The translations under genes were made by a program, and so were the position numbers. DNA of 64,000 nt from Oppiella nova (lineage: Eukaryota > Arthropoda > Arachnida > Sarcoptiformes > Oppiidae). The notes under the pieces are model-generated. The model ran no database searches. It saw only the letters and a program-made list of their open reading frames with translations, and was not told the origin of the DNA. This document shows, piece after piece, positions 1-10,500 of this stretch (within the stretch, counting starts at the first letter, position 1; every line of letters starts with the position of its first letter). Where the stretch lies: assembly GCA_905397405.1 (NCBI GenBank), contig CAJPVJ010000023.1, positions 1-64,000 on the forward strand, read 5' to 3'.

Positions 1-433
1 ATTCAATACTGTATTGAATTTATTTATAAACACTATTTGTGTGCAATTTTTTGTATAAATCATTTCCCATTCAATGAGAGATAAGTTAAAAATCAAAATT
101 ATATACTGACTCATCGTATAGTGTACTCCGAGAATAGAGACCTTAGGTTTGAAATCTGTAGATAATATGTGCACTTTTGGCCTATAATTTATTAAATTAA
201 AGATTCATATAATTTAAATACATGTGCACTATATAAGAGTACATTATATTATACTGTTTATTATAAATACTTATAAACGATTTGTAACTGAAATCAATAA
301 AATTGCAATATTTTTAATATAATTATCGTAAGATTAAAAACATTTTACCGTAAATTAAATTCAAAGAAATGGAAGTGATATGAAATGTCATCACCGGTAA
401 TGAGACGAAAGCATTGAATTATAGGTGAAAAGG
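1..433. other. AT-rich 3' flank of the ADP/ATP translocase gene
   Basis: There is no coding signal here. The stretch lies downstream of the minus-strand translocase stop and should hold its 3' UTR. Minus-strand AATAAA hexamers (read as TTTATT on the plus strand) occur near 257 and near 19, so either could be the poly(A) signal. Confidence 0.4.
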
Positions 434-1473
434 TTATCCTAAAACCTTTTTGAGCTCATCATAGAAGACGAGAACCAGTGCACCGCCAGTACTGCGGAAG
501 ACGTTAGAGAGGGCGCCCCTGAAGAAGGCCTTCGGGCCCTCGGTTCCCGCGATTTTAGCCCAACAGTGAAATGTATTCCTATACATGCGCTCATTGGCTG
601 CCAGTCCCGACTGCATCATCATTCGACGTCTCACAGTATCGAAGGGATAGGAGACTATACCCGATATTGTGGTCACTGTCTGTGCGATGGCCCACGAGAT
701 CAAAATCGGAGTGGTCTTCGGATTCGGAAGCATACCCTTCGCGGTGTCGAACATTCCAAAGTATGCCGCCCTATAGATGATTATACCTATTCATTGGCAT
801 AGATATACCACTCAATTAGCATTCATGCTAACCACACAACCCTCCAGTTCCTCGTATACCTCCAACAGAGACACCGAATCCACGGTAGAGACCGAAAATT
901 CCGTCCGATTTATAGACTTTCACCAAACAGTCAATCAAACCCGTGAATTGTCTTTCGGGTCCGGATTTACCGACGTCTGCGCCCAATCGGGTTCGGGCGA
1001 AGTCCAAGGGGTAGACAAAGCACAGGGATGTGGCACCGGCTGCTCCACCGGACGCCAAGTTTCCAGCAAAGTATCGCCAGAATTGGGTCTTTTTGTCGAC
1101 CCCTCCCAAGAAGATCTGTTTGTATTTGTCTTTAAAGGCGAAGTTCAACGCCTGAGTCGGGAAATATCGGATCACATTCGCGAGGTTTCCTCTCCAGAAG
1201 GCGGCGAATCCCTGCTCTTTAGGAATGCGCACAAAGGCGTCGATAATACCTGTCCACAGAAACAACCCGTCAGTCATCGCCTCATTATCTCAATGTCTTA
1301 ACTGTAATACACATACCTTTGTATCGCTTGCTTTCCTCGATCTGTTTGGACGAGTGTTGGACCTGAAGAAGAAGTTTCACTCTCTCGATGGGCGCCACCG
1401 CTGTCTTGGAGACGGCGGCCGACACACCGCCGGCAATGAAATCCTTGGTGAATGAAACCGCGTCGAAAGGCAT
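434..1473 (-). CDS. Mitochondrial ADP/ATP translocase (SLC25 carrier)
   Basis: This carrier exchanges cytosolic ADP for matrix ATP across the inner mitochondrial membrane. Three exons on the minus strand (1473-1317, 1249-860, 786-434) join in frame to give 299 residues, the usual size for the family. The start [16 protein letters not shown] leads straight into the first carrier repeat, with the [12 protein letters not shown] motif and then [18 protein letters not shown] across intron 1. The second repeat carries [10 protein letters not shown]. The third carries [15 protein letters not shown], which contains the RRRMMM signature specific to ADP/ATP carriers. Both introns have GT-AG ends and interrupt codons that rejoin to conserved residues (K-G-I-I and V-G-G-I-I-I-Y-R). 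Coding GC is clearly higher than in the flanks. It is transcribed away from the B3GALNT2-like gene across a 2.2-kb spacer. The orthologue is not in doubt; which paralogue of the ANT family it is cannot be said. Confidence 0.95.
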
Positions 1474-3653
1474 TCCTCCGGAACCAATGCAAAGACATCA
1501 CAAATAATTAGTTTTAATACAAGAATCTCTGGAATCTTTCAAATCACAGATCAATTGATTGCAATCACCAGTGAATGTCTGTACACGTGATCTGATTACG
1601 TTATGTTATCACACTTTTCAGACACAATTAAGCCATAAATCCATTGCAATTGTCTTTCACTCCTATCTTAGACTATCAATCAATGCAACCAATTGTAATA
1701 ATTATGTCCAATCAGATCATGACCTCTAAATGAATGTCAAACTAATTATGGCTCAAAAACACGTGTTAATCACATTTTATGGACAATTAATGACATTAAT
1801 TGACCACTAATTGAGACAATATATGACCGCAACTATCACCACATGGGACCCGACCTCAGAGTACATCCAAAGCCAGAAATAGGACATTAGGTTAGCATTG
1901 AATTGAATGACAATTTTGTGGACAACTTTTTGCCATACATTGTGGTCATGATTGCAAATTGCAATCAAATAGACATTGAATTTGAATAAACTTTTACCTC
2001 ACTTTAGCGTTGAATGCAAAGTAGGGAACAAACGGGTGTTAAATGAAATGTCAATTCATTATGAATTGATTTGTGAGACAATTGTGTCACTCAATGGACA
2101 CCGACTGAGATCCAGAATATTCCGTTACAGTCCACACATTTAAACTACAGTCCAGTAGCCAATCACAGACATACACTAATTCATACATTTAGTCTCTAGA
2201 GCTGTAACTTACAGTCTGTCAGTATTACTATTATTTTATAGTCGTATTCATATTGTAATGTATTGTATTGGATATTACTATATTAATACTGTATTTATAT
2301 TAATGTTTTGTGCAATTTAAATAAATTGTTATTTTATTTTTATTTTACTACAAGAATTCAGAGTTTCCAAATATTGATCATACACAGAGATATTCATATT
2401 ATACTGTATTCACCGTAAGATTTATATTACTGCATCAACTTTGTAAGCTTTGTAGGCTCGAGGCTCATAGAGTGATATAGGACTGGCTTCAAACCATTTT
2501 AAAAATGCAATTAAAAATAATCTGTTGAGAAATGTTTTGTTTTTGATTTAGTTATGCATAAAATAATCAGAAATTAAATGAACTCCATATGGCACCTGCA
2601 TCCTATTATGTACGTATAGCAGCAAGTTATACGAACAATATATTCAAATTAACTCACTCTGCAAGTACTGCATGATATTTAAATGACCTAGGTGTTACTG
2701 TTAACGCCCTGAAATTGTTGATAAATATAATAACTTATATATTGAACATTTATTTTTTTAATTAAATGACAAATAAATCTCCGGCTTATGACAGGTTTTG
2801 GTTTGTTTTTTATTTTAAAATCTAATTAAATTAAGAAAAAGTAATTAATCAATAGTTTTGAGTTTTATATGATTAAAAAACCCAATGGTCTCAATGTATT
2901 GTGTATTCATTGGCAAAGGGAGGTCTCATTTGATAGATCTTCAGCAATAATACTAATGTAAACTTCAGCACAAAATATGATTAATAAGAAAATTTCGAAA
3001 AATCTCTTTTTTTAATTTATCGATAATTAATGATTAAAATAATGCAGTGAATACATTAATAAAATATTAATTTGTACCAAAAAATGTGTACATTTATTAC
3101 TAATTATATTTCAAGACATGTTTTCAATTCATTATTGATTGTCATTTATAAAGAAGTGATAAATTAAGTTATGTAATGGTTTTTGCTTTAGACTATATTC
3201 ATAAAAGTTTTATTCAAAGATTAGACTTAATGGCATTTATATTAATATGCACCACAAATATGGTACATCTATTATTTATGAAATTAATTGAAATGAATCT
3301 CTCTAGTAATATAGAGTCTATATTATGAGTTTCATAAGAAAACTAGTCTAATAATTGCCATTTATCTAAGAAATAGAAAACTTTTCTACTTTAAAAAGTT
3401 ATGTTATCTCTAAAGTCATATTACAGTACTGTATATCCCCCACTTCCCTCCCCTGCAAATTATCATTCTTACATAACCAGTATTGATACCATAGCACCAC
3501 TCCCTTCTATGTGTAACAGATGTTGTGAACAATCAAATGTGTGACAGCCATACAGTTTGCATTGAATGGAGTGCTCCCATGGCTGGCATACATGTGATAT
3601 GCATTTCATAGTAATGTTTATGAGTTTATGAATGAATTGAACAAAACTTTGAA
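1474..3653. other. Divergent spacer without a recognised gene
   Basis: This AT-rich DNA separates the start codons of the translocase (-) and the B3GALNT2-like gene (+). It should contain both promoters and the 5' UTRs. Short open frames here, such as 3469-3687 (-), show no family resemblance. No TATA box or transposon ends stand out. Confidence 0.5.
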
Positions 3654-5715
3654 TTGAGTTCAAAATCAGTACAACTAATGCTTTCATTGAACGCTAATTC
3701 AGTTTACTTTATATTAAGTCCACTAATCATTGCCTTCATTATAAGTTTCGTATCAATCAATTACTGGTCATTGCGTTTATTGAATGCAAACAATTGCTCA
3801 CAAAATATATTTATAGCAATACTTTCTCATCGAAACAATTGGCAAAAGCGACAGACATTAAGACAAACTTGGATTGAGACCATCGATGAGATCAATGCAA
3901 ACGATAGCTTCTTATTGAAAGACAGCCAACAGTTTTGTCACATTAGAGTCGATACAAAGTTTATTATAGCAGACAAAGACTGTCCATTTCCTAAGCAGTT
4001 CCGCACCACTCCTTATGATTGTCACCGGAATGACATCCGATTCAATGCAAGCAATCCTCGCATATATTTACAAGAAGTGGTCAATGAATCAAACGACAGG
4101 TCTGTATACTCTGAGCCCATATACAGAGGATTCAGTTTTGTGGTAAGAGTTGCACAGAAATACTTGTCAATTGGTTTTGGGTGATATTCACGAAACAAAT
4201 TGTTGCCTCAGATAAGACATTCAGTGGTTGTGACACAACTGGCCATTCACCACAACTTCTTGAGAGACAACCCAAACATTACAATTGCTTTACTGAACGC
4301 TCGCAACAAAGTATTCATTCATTTAATAGATTTGTTTTGTCTATAGTTTAAGACAATTTGTGTCTTCAATTAGGAAATAATCAAAAGTAAAACAATTTCA
4401 TTGAATTCATATGTTGTGAATGAAATATATTACGAGACAATAGAGCCGTTAGTTTTGCCCAAAGATTTCTATGGTTTACTTATAATTGATGACCAGATCT
4501 TCAAATACGATACAAACCATGGATTGAATGTGAAATACAATGAAAATGGATTTTTAAACATTTTGAGAGTATGATGTTTTTTGGTTTAACTTATACGGTA
4601 GAATATACAGTAATGTTGCTGGTTAACTCTTGTTTTAGGCTTACTATGGATTCACTGACTTTGAATCCATTTCTTACAAACCAGAGTTGTTGATTGGGCC
4701 CACATTTGCATACGAGCCCACCGGTGATTACAGTCATTACAATACACTTGATTTAAATGGTTTTATTTTGTTTTTTGTATTTTCCTTGTGGACATTGAAA
4801 CACAGATCCCAATAGTATTGAATTATTAATGAGATCTCAAAATGGTATGCAAATTGAATGGAGAAATAAATTGTTGGAAATAGAGAAGAATATCTCGCAA
4901 GAGATGGTTGACCACAAAGACATACTTCTAATTGATTCGATAGATGTTTATCGAAACTTAGCCGAAAAAGTTGTGCAATCAATGAAATTGTAATTAATTT
5001 CAAATATTATTTTCAATGTTAAAAATATGTTTAGTTTGTCATAATTTCTCTGAATTATTAGTGCAATAGAATCGCAAGAATTGACACATTATATGAAGAC
5101 AGACGATGACTGCTATTTGAATGTAATTAATATTATAAACCATTTAATCGAAAATAGAAATATGAGAAAAGTTTGGTTTGGAAAGTATGTGAAAACTACT
5201 GTAATATAAAACAATTGATGAAAATATAAAACATTTTACAAATTAAGTTTCAGAAGAGTTTGGCCTTTGGATTATTGGGGCAAATGGGCTGAAAATGATT
5301 ACGAATCGCCTCTCTATCCTACATTCGCCTGCGGTTCGGGATATGTATTGTCGGCTGATTTAGTTCAATGGATTGCTTCCAATGCCAACTATTTGCACAG
5401 ATTTCAAGTAAATCATAAAATACTATCATTTAATTTGAATTTAATTTATAAATGAATAAATTGAAAGGGAGAGGACGTCTCAATGGGGATCTGGTTGTCA
5501 GCCATTAAACCAAACTATAAAGATGTGAGAATTCAGTATTAAATTATATAAAGATTTGGTTCAATAGAAAATAAATTCCTTTATTTCAGGACAAACGATG
5601 GATTTGTAATAACAGTGATCTCAATGACAATCAAAGTTTCAGTTTTCCTCAATTGGAAGACAAACAGATTCTTAAATTACATCACTTTATATCAAATCAT
5701 AACAAAAATAGTTAA
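3654..5715 (+). CDS. Beta-1,3-N-acetylgalactosaminyltransferase 2-like (GT31 family)
   Basis: This is a Golgi/ER type II glycosyltransferase of the kind that adds beta-1,3-GalNAc to O-mannosyl glycans such as those on alpha-dystroglycan. Nine exons (3654-4142, 4212-4310, 4374-4568, 4639-4759, 4806-4989, 5062-5184, 5254-5407, 5468-5524, 5590-5715) join in frame to 515 residues; human B3GALNT2 has 500. Visible features are a short cytosolic tail and one hydrophobic anchor at about residues 16-38. The GT31 start motif is IAILSHRNNWQKRQTLRQTW. The metal-binding acidic motif KTDDDCY is split off in exon 6. The acceptor-side motifs are YPTFACGSGYVLS and FQ|GEDVSMGIW, the latter spanning intron 7. 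The C-terminal half (WPLDYWGKWAE, GEDVSMGIW) points to the B3GALNT2 subfamily rather than other beta-1,3-galactosyltransferases. The acceptor sugar is inferred from family membership. Its 3' end almost abuts BCKDHB on the other strand. Confidence 0.88.
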
Positions 5716-5800
5716 CAATTATTGCAATCTTTTTGTACGGTATATAAAACACTGTCAACTCTTATAAAGTTTTAGATCTAATTTATATAAAAAAAAGTTA
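5716..5800. other. 85-bp tail-to-tail spacer between two stop codons
   Basis: The stops of the B3GALNT2-like gene (+) and BCKDHB (-) are separated by only 85 bp. No canonical AATAAA lies inside the gap on either strand. A minus-strand AATAAA (plus-strand TTTATT) lies near 5579-5584, within the last intron of the B3GALNT2-like gene. The two 3' UTRs therefore probably overlap. Confidence 0.6.
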
Positions 5801-6931
5801 TCAAAAGTTAATGAGTTTTTTGATGGCATCAAAACATTTCCATTTGTCGGGCAAATAGAAAGGCTCGAAGATGTGAGGGAAAGGGGTGTCATAACCGCAG
5901 ACGCGATAGATGGGTGCCTCCAGATTCAAGAAGCACTCCTTCTGAATGGTTGCGGCGATCTCTGCGCCGAAGCCGCCAGTGATGGGCGCCTCGTGTGCTA
6001 TCAATACACGTCCCGTCTTTTTGACTGAATTAATGATAGTCTGTTTATCCCACGGAAGGACTGTCACCAGATCTATGAGTTCGCACGAGACGTTCAGCTG
6101 ATCGCTGGCCATCTGACACACTTCGTGCAGAACATGCACTTGAGTTCCCCAACCAATTAGCGTCACGTCATGGCCTTCGACCAGCACTTCCGCTTTGGAC
6201 AGTGGGATCATATAGTCCTTGAGGGGCACCTGTTCTACGGCCAATCGGTACAGTATTTTGGGCTCAAAGAAAAGGCACGGATTTTTGTCGCGAATGCAAC
6301 TCAAGAGTAGACCCTTGGCCTGAATGGGTCCGCGGGGTATAACCACCTTAAGGCCGGGGCAGTGGGCGAAGTAGGCCTCGACGGACTGCGAGTGATACAT
6401 AGCCCCGTGTCCGACGGCCCCACAGGGCGCCCGCACTGTCAGAGAGCCGCAGTCGAACTGATTGCCCGATCGGTACCTAAACTTCGCGGCTTCGTTGACG
6501 AGTTGGTCAAAGGCGGGGAAGATATAGTCGGCGAACTGGATCTCAGCGATGGCTGTGGCGCCGGCCGCTGCCATCCCGATGCCGAAGCCGGCGATTCCCT
6601 GTTCGCAGAGCGGAGTATTGAAGACCCGGTCTTTGCCGAACTTGTCCTGAAGGCCGACAGTGCACCGGAAGACACCCCCGAAGGCAACGTCTTCGCCAAA
6701 GATGGCGGCCGTGGGATCGGTGGTCAGCGCGATGTCGAGCGCGTTGTTGACCGCCTGAAACAGATTCATACGAGTCGTGTCACCGGATTTGGTGGACGGG
6801 GTCTGCGGGTTGAATGTGAAGTGAGTGACCGAACGGTTCCAACACTCCATTCCTCCCGAAGACAGACACTTCCTCTTTGCCACCACTCCTAATATATTAT
6901 GACTTAATTTATTCAATATCTTTGAACTCAT
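5801..6931 (-). CDS. BCKDHB: Branched-chain 2-oxoacid dehydrogenase E1 subunit beta
   Basis: This is the beta subunit of the thiamine-diphosphate E1 decarboxylase in the mitochondrial BCKDH complex, which commits leucine, isoleucine and valine to breakdown. A single intact frame of 376 residues starts at 6931. The open frame runs 27 codons further upstream, but [15 protein letters not shown] is basic and amphipathic like a mitochondrial presequence, whereas the upstream stretch is a hydrophobic, AT-rich extension typical of UTR. Conserved blocks include [42 protein letters not shown], the YHSQS block and [20 protein letters not shown]. Length and sequence match the human subunit (392 residues with presequence) end to end. 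There is no intron, unlike most neighbours. The gene is divergent from Nup205 and convergent with the B3GALNT2-like gene. Confidence 0.95.
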   Translation of the reverse strand: MSSKILNKLSHNILGVVAKRKCLSSGGMECWNRSVTHFTFNPQTPSTKSGDTTRMNLFQAVNNALDIALTTDPTAAIFGEDVAFGGVFRCTVGLQDKFGKDRVFNTPLCEQGIAGFGIGMAAAGATAIAEIQFADYIFPAFDQLVNEAAKFRYRSGNQFDCGSLTVRAPCGAVGHGAMYHSQSVEAYFAHCPGLKVVIPRGPIQAKGLLLSCIRDKNPCLFFEPKILYRLAVEQVPLKDYMIPLSKAEVLVEGHDVTLIGWGTQVHVLHEVCQMASDQLNVSCELIDLVTVLPWDKQTIINSVKKTGRVLIAHEAPITGGFGAEIAATIQKECFLNLEAPIYRVCGYDTPFPHIFEPFYLPDKWKCFDAIKKLINF

Positions 6932-7553
6932 TTTGTGGTCAAATGAATGTAATTTAATTGTTAAGACAATTATTACGAAACAAACTGTTTGTGAAAAAAA
7001 ACTTTTCCACAAAATTAGACAAAACTTTTAACAAACAATTTTTACACAAAACGATATATAATTGAGCAAGATAAATGCAAATGAAATAAAAATTAGATGA
7101 AAAACTAATCTAATTAATTAAAATGTTAAAAACAATATCTGGCGATATGATAAGTGAAAAACAAACTAGCTAATTTAATCGCACAAGTGTTTCGACATTA
7201 GAACCATTCATATATTCAAAAGTATGAATACCAGCCCCCCTTAAGACAAAATGAGTGCATTATTTGCTATGCTGTATTCAATGCGTAAATATTTGGGGGC
7301 TAGAAAAGTGTAGAAATAGTTTACTGAATATATGAATGGTTTATTTTGAGTCCACAAATAACGTTACAAAGTGTGAGTGCATAGCATTGTGTGTGCATTG
7401 AATGCATTGACAGTGTGTTTGGTTTTAGCGCTTATTTGAATGAATCAACAAATGATTGGTATTTACTGTTAATTGCAGTCAATTGTGACCACAATTTAGT
7501 CATACATTTGGTTGTGTTTATTGTGGACAACAACACAGTGTTGGTCACCAGCG
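6932..7553. promoter_or_regulatory. Divergent promoter region of BCKDHB and Nup205
   Basis: The start codons of BCKDHB (-) and Nup205 (+) are 622 bp apart, head to head, so both promoters must lie here or in the 5' UTRs. The only distinct structure is the nested inverted repeat at 7202-7341, listed separately. No clear TATA box is seen. Confidence 0.55.
7202..7341. repeat. Nested inverted repeat (17-bp perfect arms, 140 bp overall)
   Basis: The left arm AACCATTCATATATTCA (7202-7218) is the exact reverse complement of 7325-7341. Inside it, AGCCCCC (7233-7239) mirrors GGGGGCT (7295-7301), and this extends to nine pairs with one mismatch. No coding content lies between the arms and no clear target-site duplication flanks them. 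It could be a small foldback element (MITE-like) or a promoter cruciform. Confidence 0.8.
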
Positions 7554-10500
7554 ATGGCAACAGAAACTGTCATTAATTTGGGTAAACATTGCGTTTGTCT
7601 AACGTTTGTCTCATGAGATCTGAAGACTAATTGTGATCCTAATGCGTGTCCATAGGGTTTGCCCGGCGATGGTCTCCATTCAAACAACTGCACCAATTGG
7701 TGGTCAATGCCGTCGCAGACAGAGCCTCCCAGAGAGGGTCCGCCGATTTGGACACTACTCTCATGAGACATAAAACTGATTTCATATCTCTGCTGAAGAA
7801 CCCGGTATTTGATTTGAATTAAATGTTAAGCTAAATGTTTGTCTCAATGTATGGTTTGTATTGCAGGCGAGGAATGCATTACACAAAGAGATTGTGATGA
7901 ATGCGTCCAAAGATGGTATTGTTGTGATTGAACAGCAGAATAGAGTGAAGACTACAATACCGCAGATTATGATCGACGAGGCGCTACTCATGAGTGAGAT
8001 GTTTGAGTTGAATGAGTTGTCGGCTCTGGAGCTGATAATCGCCGGCGAGAACCAGGAGTCGAGGTTTGCGGGACTGACTCGCGGGCCAATCGCTGTCCTC
8101 CTCTATCTGGACGGCCGTAAGAGTCTGTTGAGTGCTCTTCACTGTGTGGTTCAGGCGAGCGCCGGCAGGACGTGGTCTCTGAAAGTGAACCGCGACTCCA
8201 GTCGAGTGATCAACAGATTCACCGAAGAGCTCAAAAACGAAGGCATTATAATGCAGTGCATCGACCAGTTGTCAGCACTTGATATCAAAGCTGAGTTTGA
8301 ATTACTCGAACGGAACCGAGCGTTGGGTGCCTTCAAGTATAGGAAGCAAGTGTTGGATCTCCTCAAAGACATTCAACAGCTGTTGGCAAACATTATATTT
8401 TGTTATTCAGCGCAAACTGATCTCAGTGTCAATGAAGTCCACAAATTGGTTCAACTCATCTCCAGAATGTCTAAAACCACATCCAAGGGCTCCTTGGACT
8501 CGGTGTCGACCACTTTATTGATGTCATTGTTGTATGTAATTGATGTCCACTTCTTGCAATTCGCCGAAGAAAATGATAAAAGGATTTCAACCAACTCTTT
8601 GCTTAAGAACTCGGAATTATTCCAGGATTTGGAGCGACAACTGAATCAAAATATATTTAGCGTAAAAGAAATCAAAACAATACTTCAGTTCAGTTTAGGC
8701 ATTGGTGTGAAAACTCTGTCTTTGCATCCAATCATTGGAATCGAGTGCGACGTCGAAGAAGAAAAACTTATTGATAACACAATTGAAGAGAAAGTTTTCG
8801 AGTCATTGAATACTTTGATTGGTTTTAATGAATACGTTTCGAGAGAAGAGTTTTATATACGAAGAATTCACGACTTGATAACAGATTTCATTGTCTTAAT
8901 GCCCATCAAAATCAAAGAACTCAAAGACAAAGGCGACGAAATCGGAAGAATAATCAGCGCGTATTCGGCGGAAGGCATTCAACCGCCGGCCACACTTCAG
9001 CGACACTTCGAGAAGCTCTTGTACTTTTTGGCCCAACTCTACAGCAAAGATGACTATTCATTGACTCACGAGTTTTGGCCGACACTTAATGAAGGAAAGC
9101 AGTCGACGCATAGACAGCAGTCGTTGCATAAGTTCATCCGAACCATTCAGGACTCCTTCTTTCCCCCAATTCTTCACATTCCAGTCATTAAACTCTTAAA
9201 GTCTTTGGCCATCAGTTCGGCTTTCAATGTCTTCAATCTCATCAAAAGCCCAGCCCTTCACTTGAGTTCACAGTTTTCTATGGACGCCTTCAACACATCT
9301 CTTCTTCAATACTATAACACTGTTCGCGGATCTGATAATAAGGAAAGAGTGAACGCCAGCACTAACCCGTTTGGTTTGGCTAACATTCATATAGCACTTC
9401 CTGGACAGCACCGGCTCACCACTGGTATTGAGTCGGAGATTATTTGTGCGATAATAGAGTTGATTGAAGTGATTGTTACAAATGTATGTCATTTTCTTGT
9501 GTTATTAAACTTTTTTCGAGTAAACAATAATTTTAAACATTTAATTTTAGGATAAAACGTGTTGTTTAGCCATCGCTGAGAATCTTCAGTATTCGATAAT
9601 CGCATCACTGATAGGAATCCTGAGATGTGCTGTTCCTAAAGAACTAAAGGCCGCTGTTTTGAACTGTTTGTCCGGATTTGCTTCGTCTTCATCGTCGGTT
9701 TCAATCATGATTTGGTCGAAAATCGATGGAATTTTACCTAAATTTATGCCGAATGTGACCTCAACTGTGCCAATGGATCCGTCATTACAGCACCGGTTAT
9801 GGCAAAACGGAATCGGTATTGAAATCGAGGAGATTGAGGCCAAGAATGAAGAATATCCCATAACTATAGGGTTCGTGCGACTCATGAAATCTCTGTTTAT
9901 TCACTACGACTCCAATCAATCACAACAACAGTCTTCAGCCGAAGTGTGTCTTAATTTTGTGATCAATTCAATACTTCTTAAAACAAATGCAAGAGCTTTC
10001 AAAATAGACGATCAGAAATGGATTATAAACACAATTTGTTACGAAATCTTACAAACAGTGATCGAGAACTACGAGCCCGCAGTCGAGGGATCCAACTCTA
10101 AGGCGGCGTTCACTATATTCTCGCAAACATTACAAGAGAGCGGACTTTTCAGACAAATATTGTATACTTTAGAAGAAATTGCCGACACTTTTGAGAAACA
10201 AATGCTTTCCGTTTGTTTTGAAAGTGAAACCACTTTTTCTAAACTCATTGAAAACTGTGCGCTCAATGGGCTTAGGATTTTGAAATTGATTTGTGAGAAG
10301 CAAAACGACTTCATAGATATGGTCCATGAAATTCCCGGCTTTCCATTGGCTATAATTGCTAAATTTGATGTACTGTTTAATAATGTGAATCCAAGAACCG
10401 GTGCCATCGATAGGCTGTCCACTCTTATACGACTCATATATCTTCCGACTCAGGCCTCGATCGAGACATTAAAAGTGTTGAACAGTCTTTGCAAAAGCAA

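Noticed and set aside
6362-6892. Plus-strand 176-codon frame over BCKDHB
   Set aside because: Antisense shadow caused by the GC-rich coding sequence of BCKDHB.
6932-7012. 27-codon N-terminal extension of BCKDHB starting at 7012
   Set aside because: It is hydrophobic and AT-rich, unlike a mitochondrial presequence; the next Met gives a normal presequence and family length.
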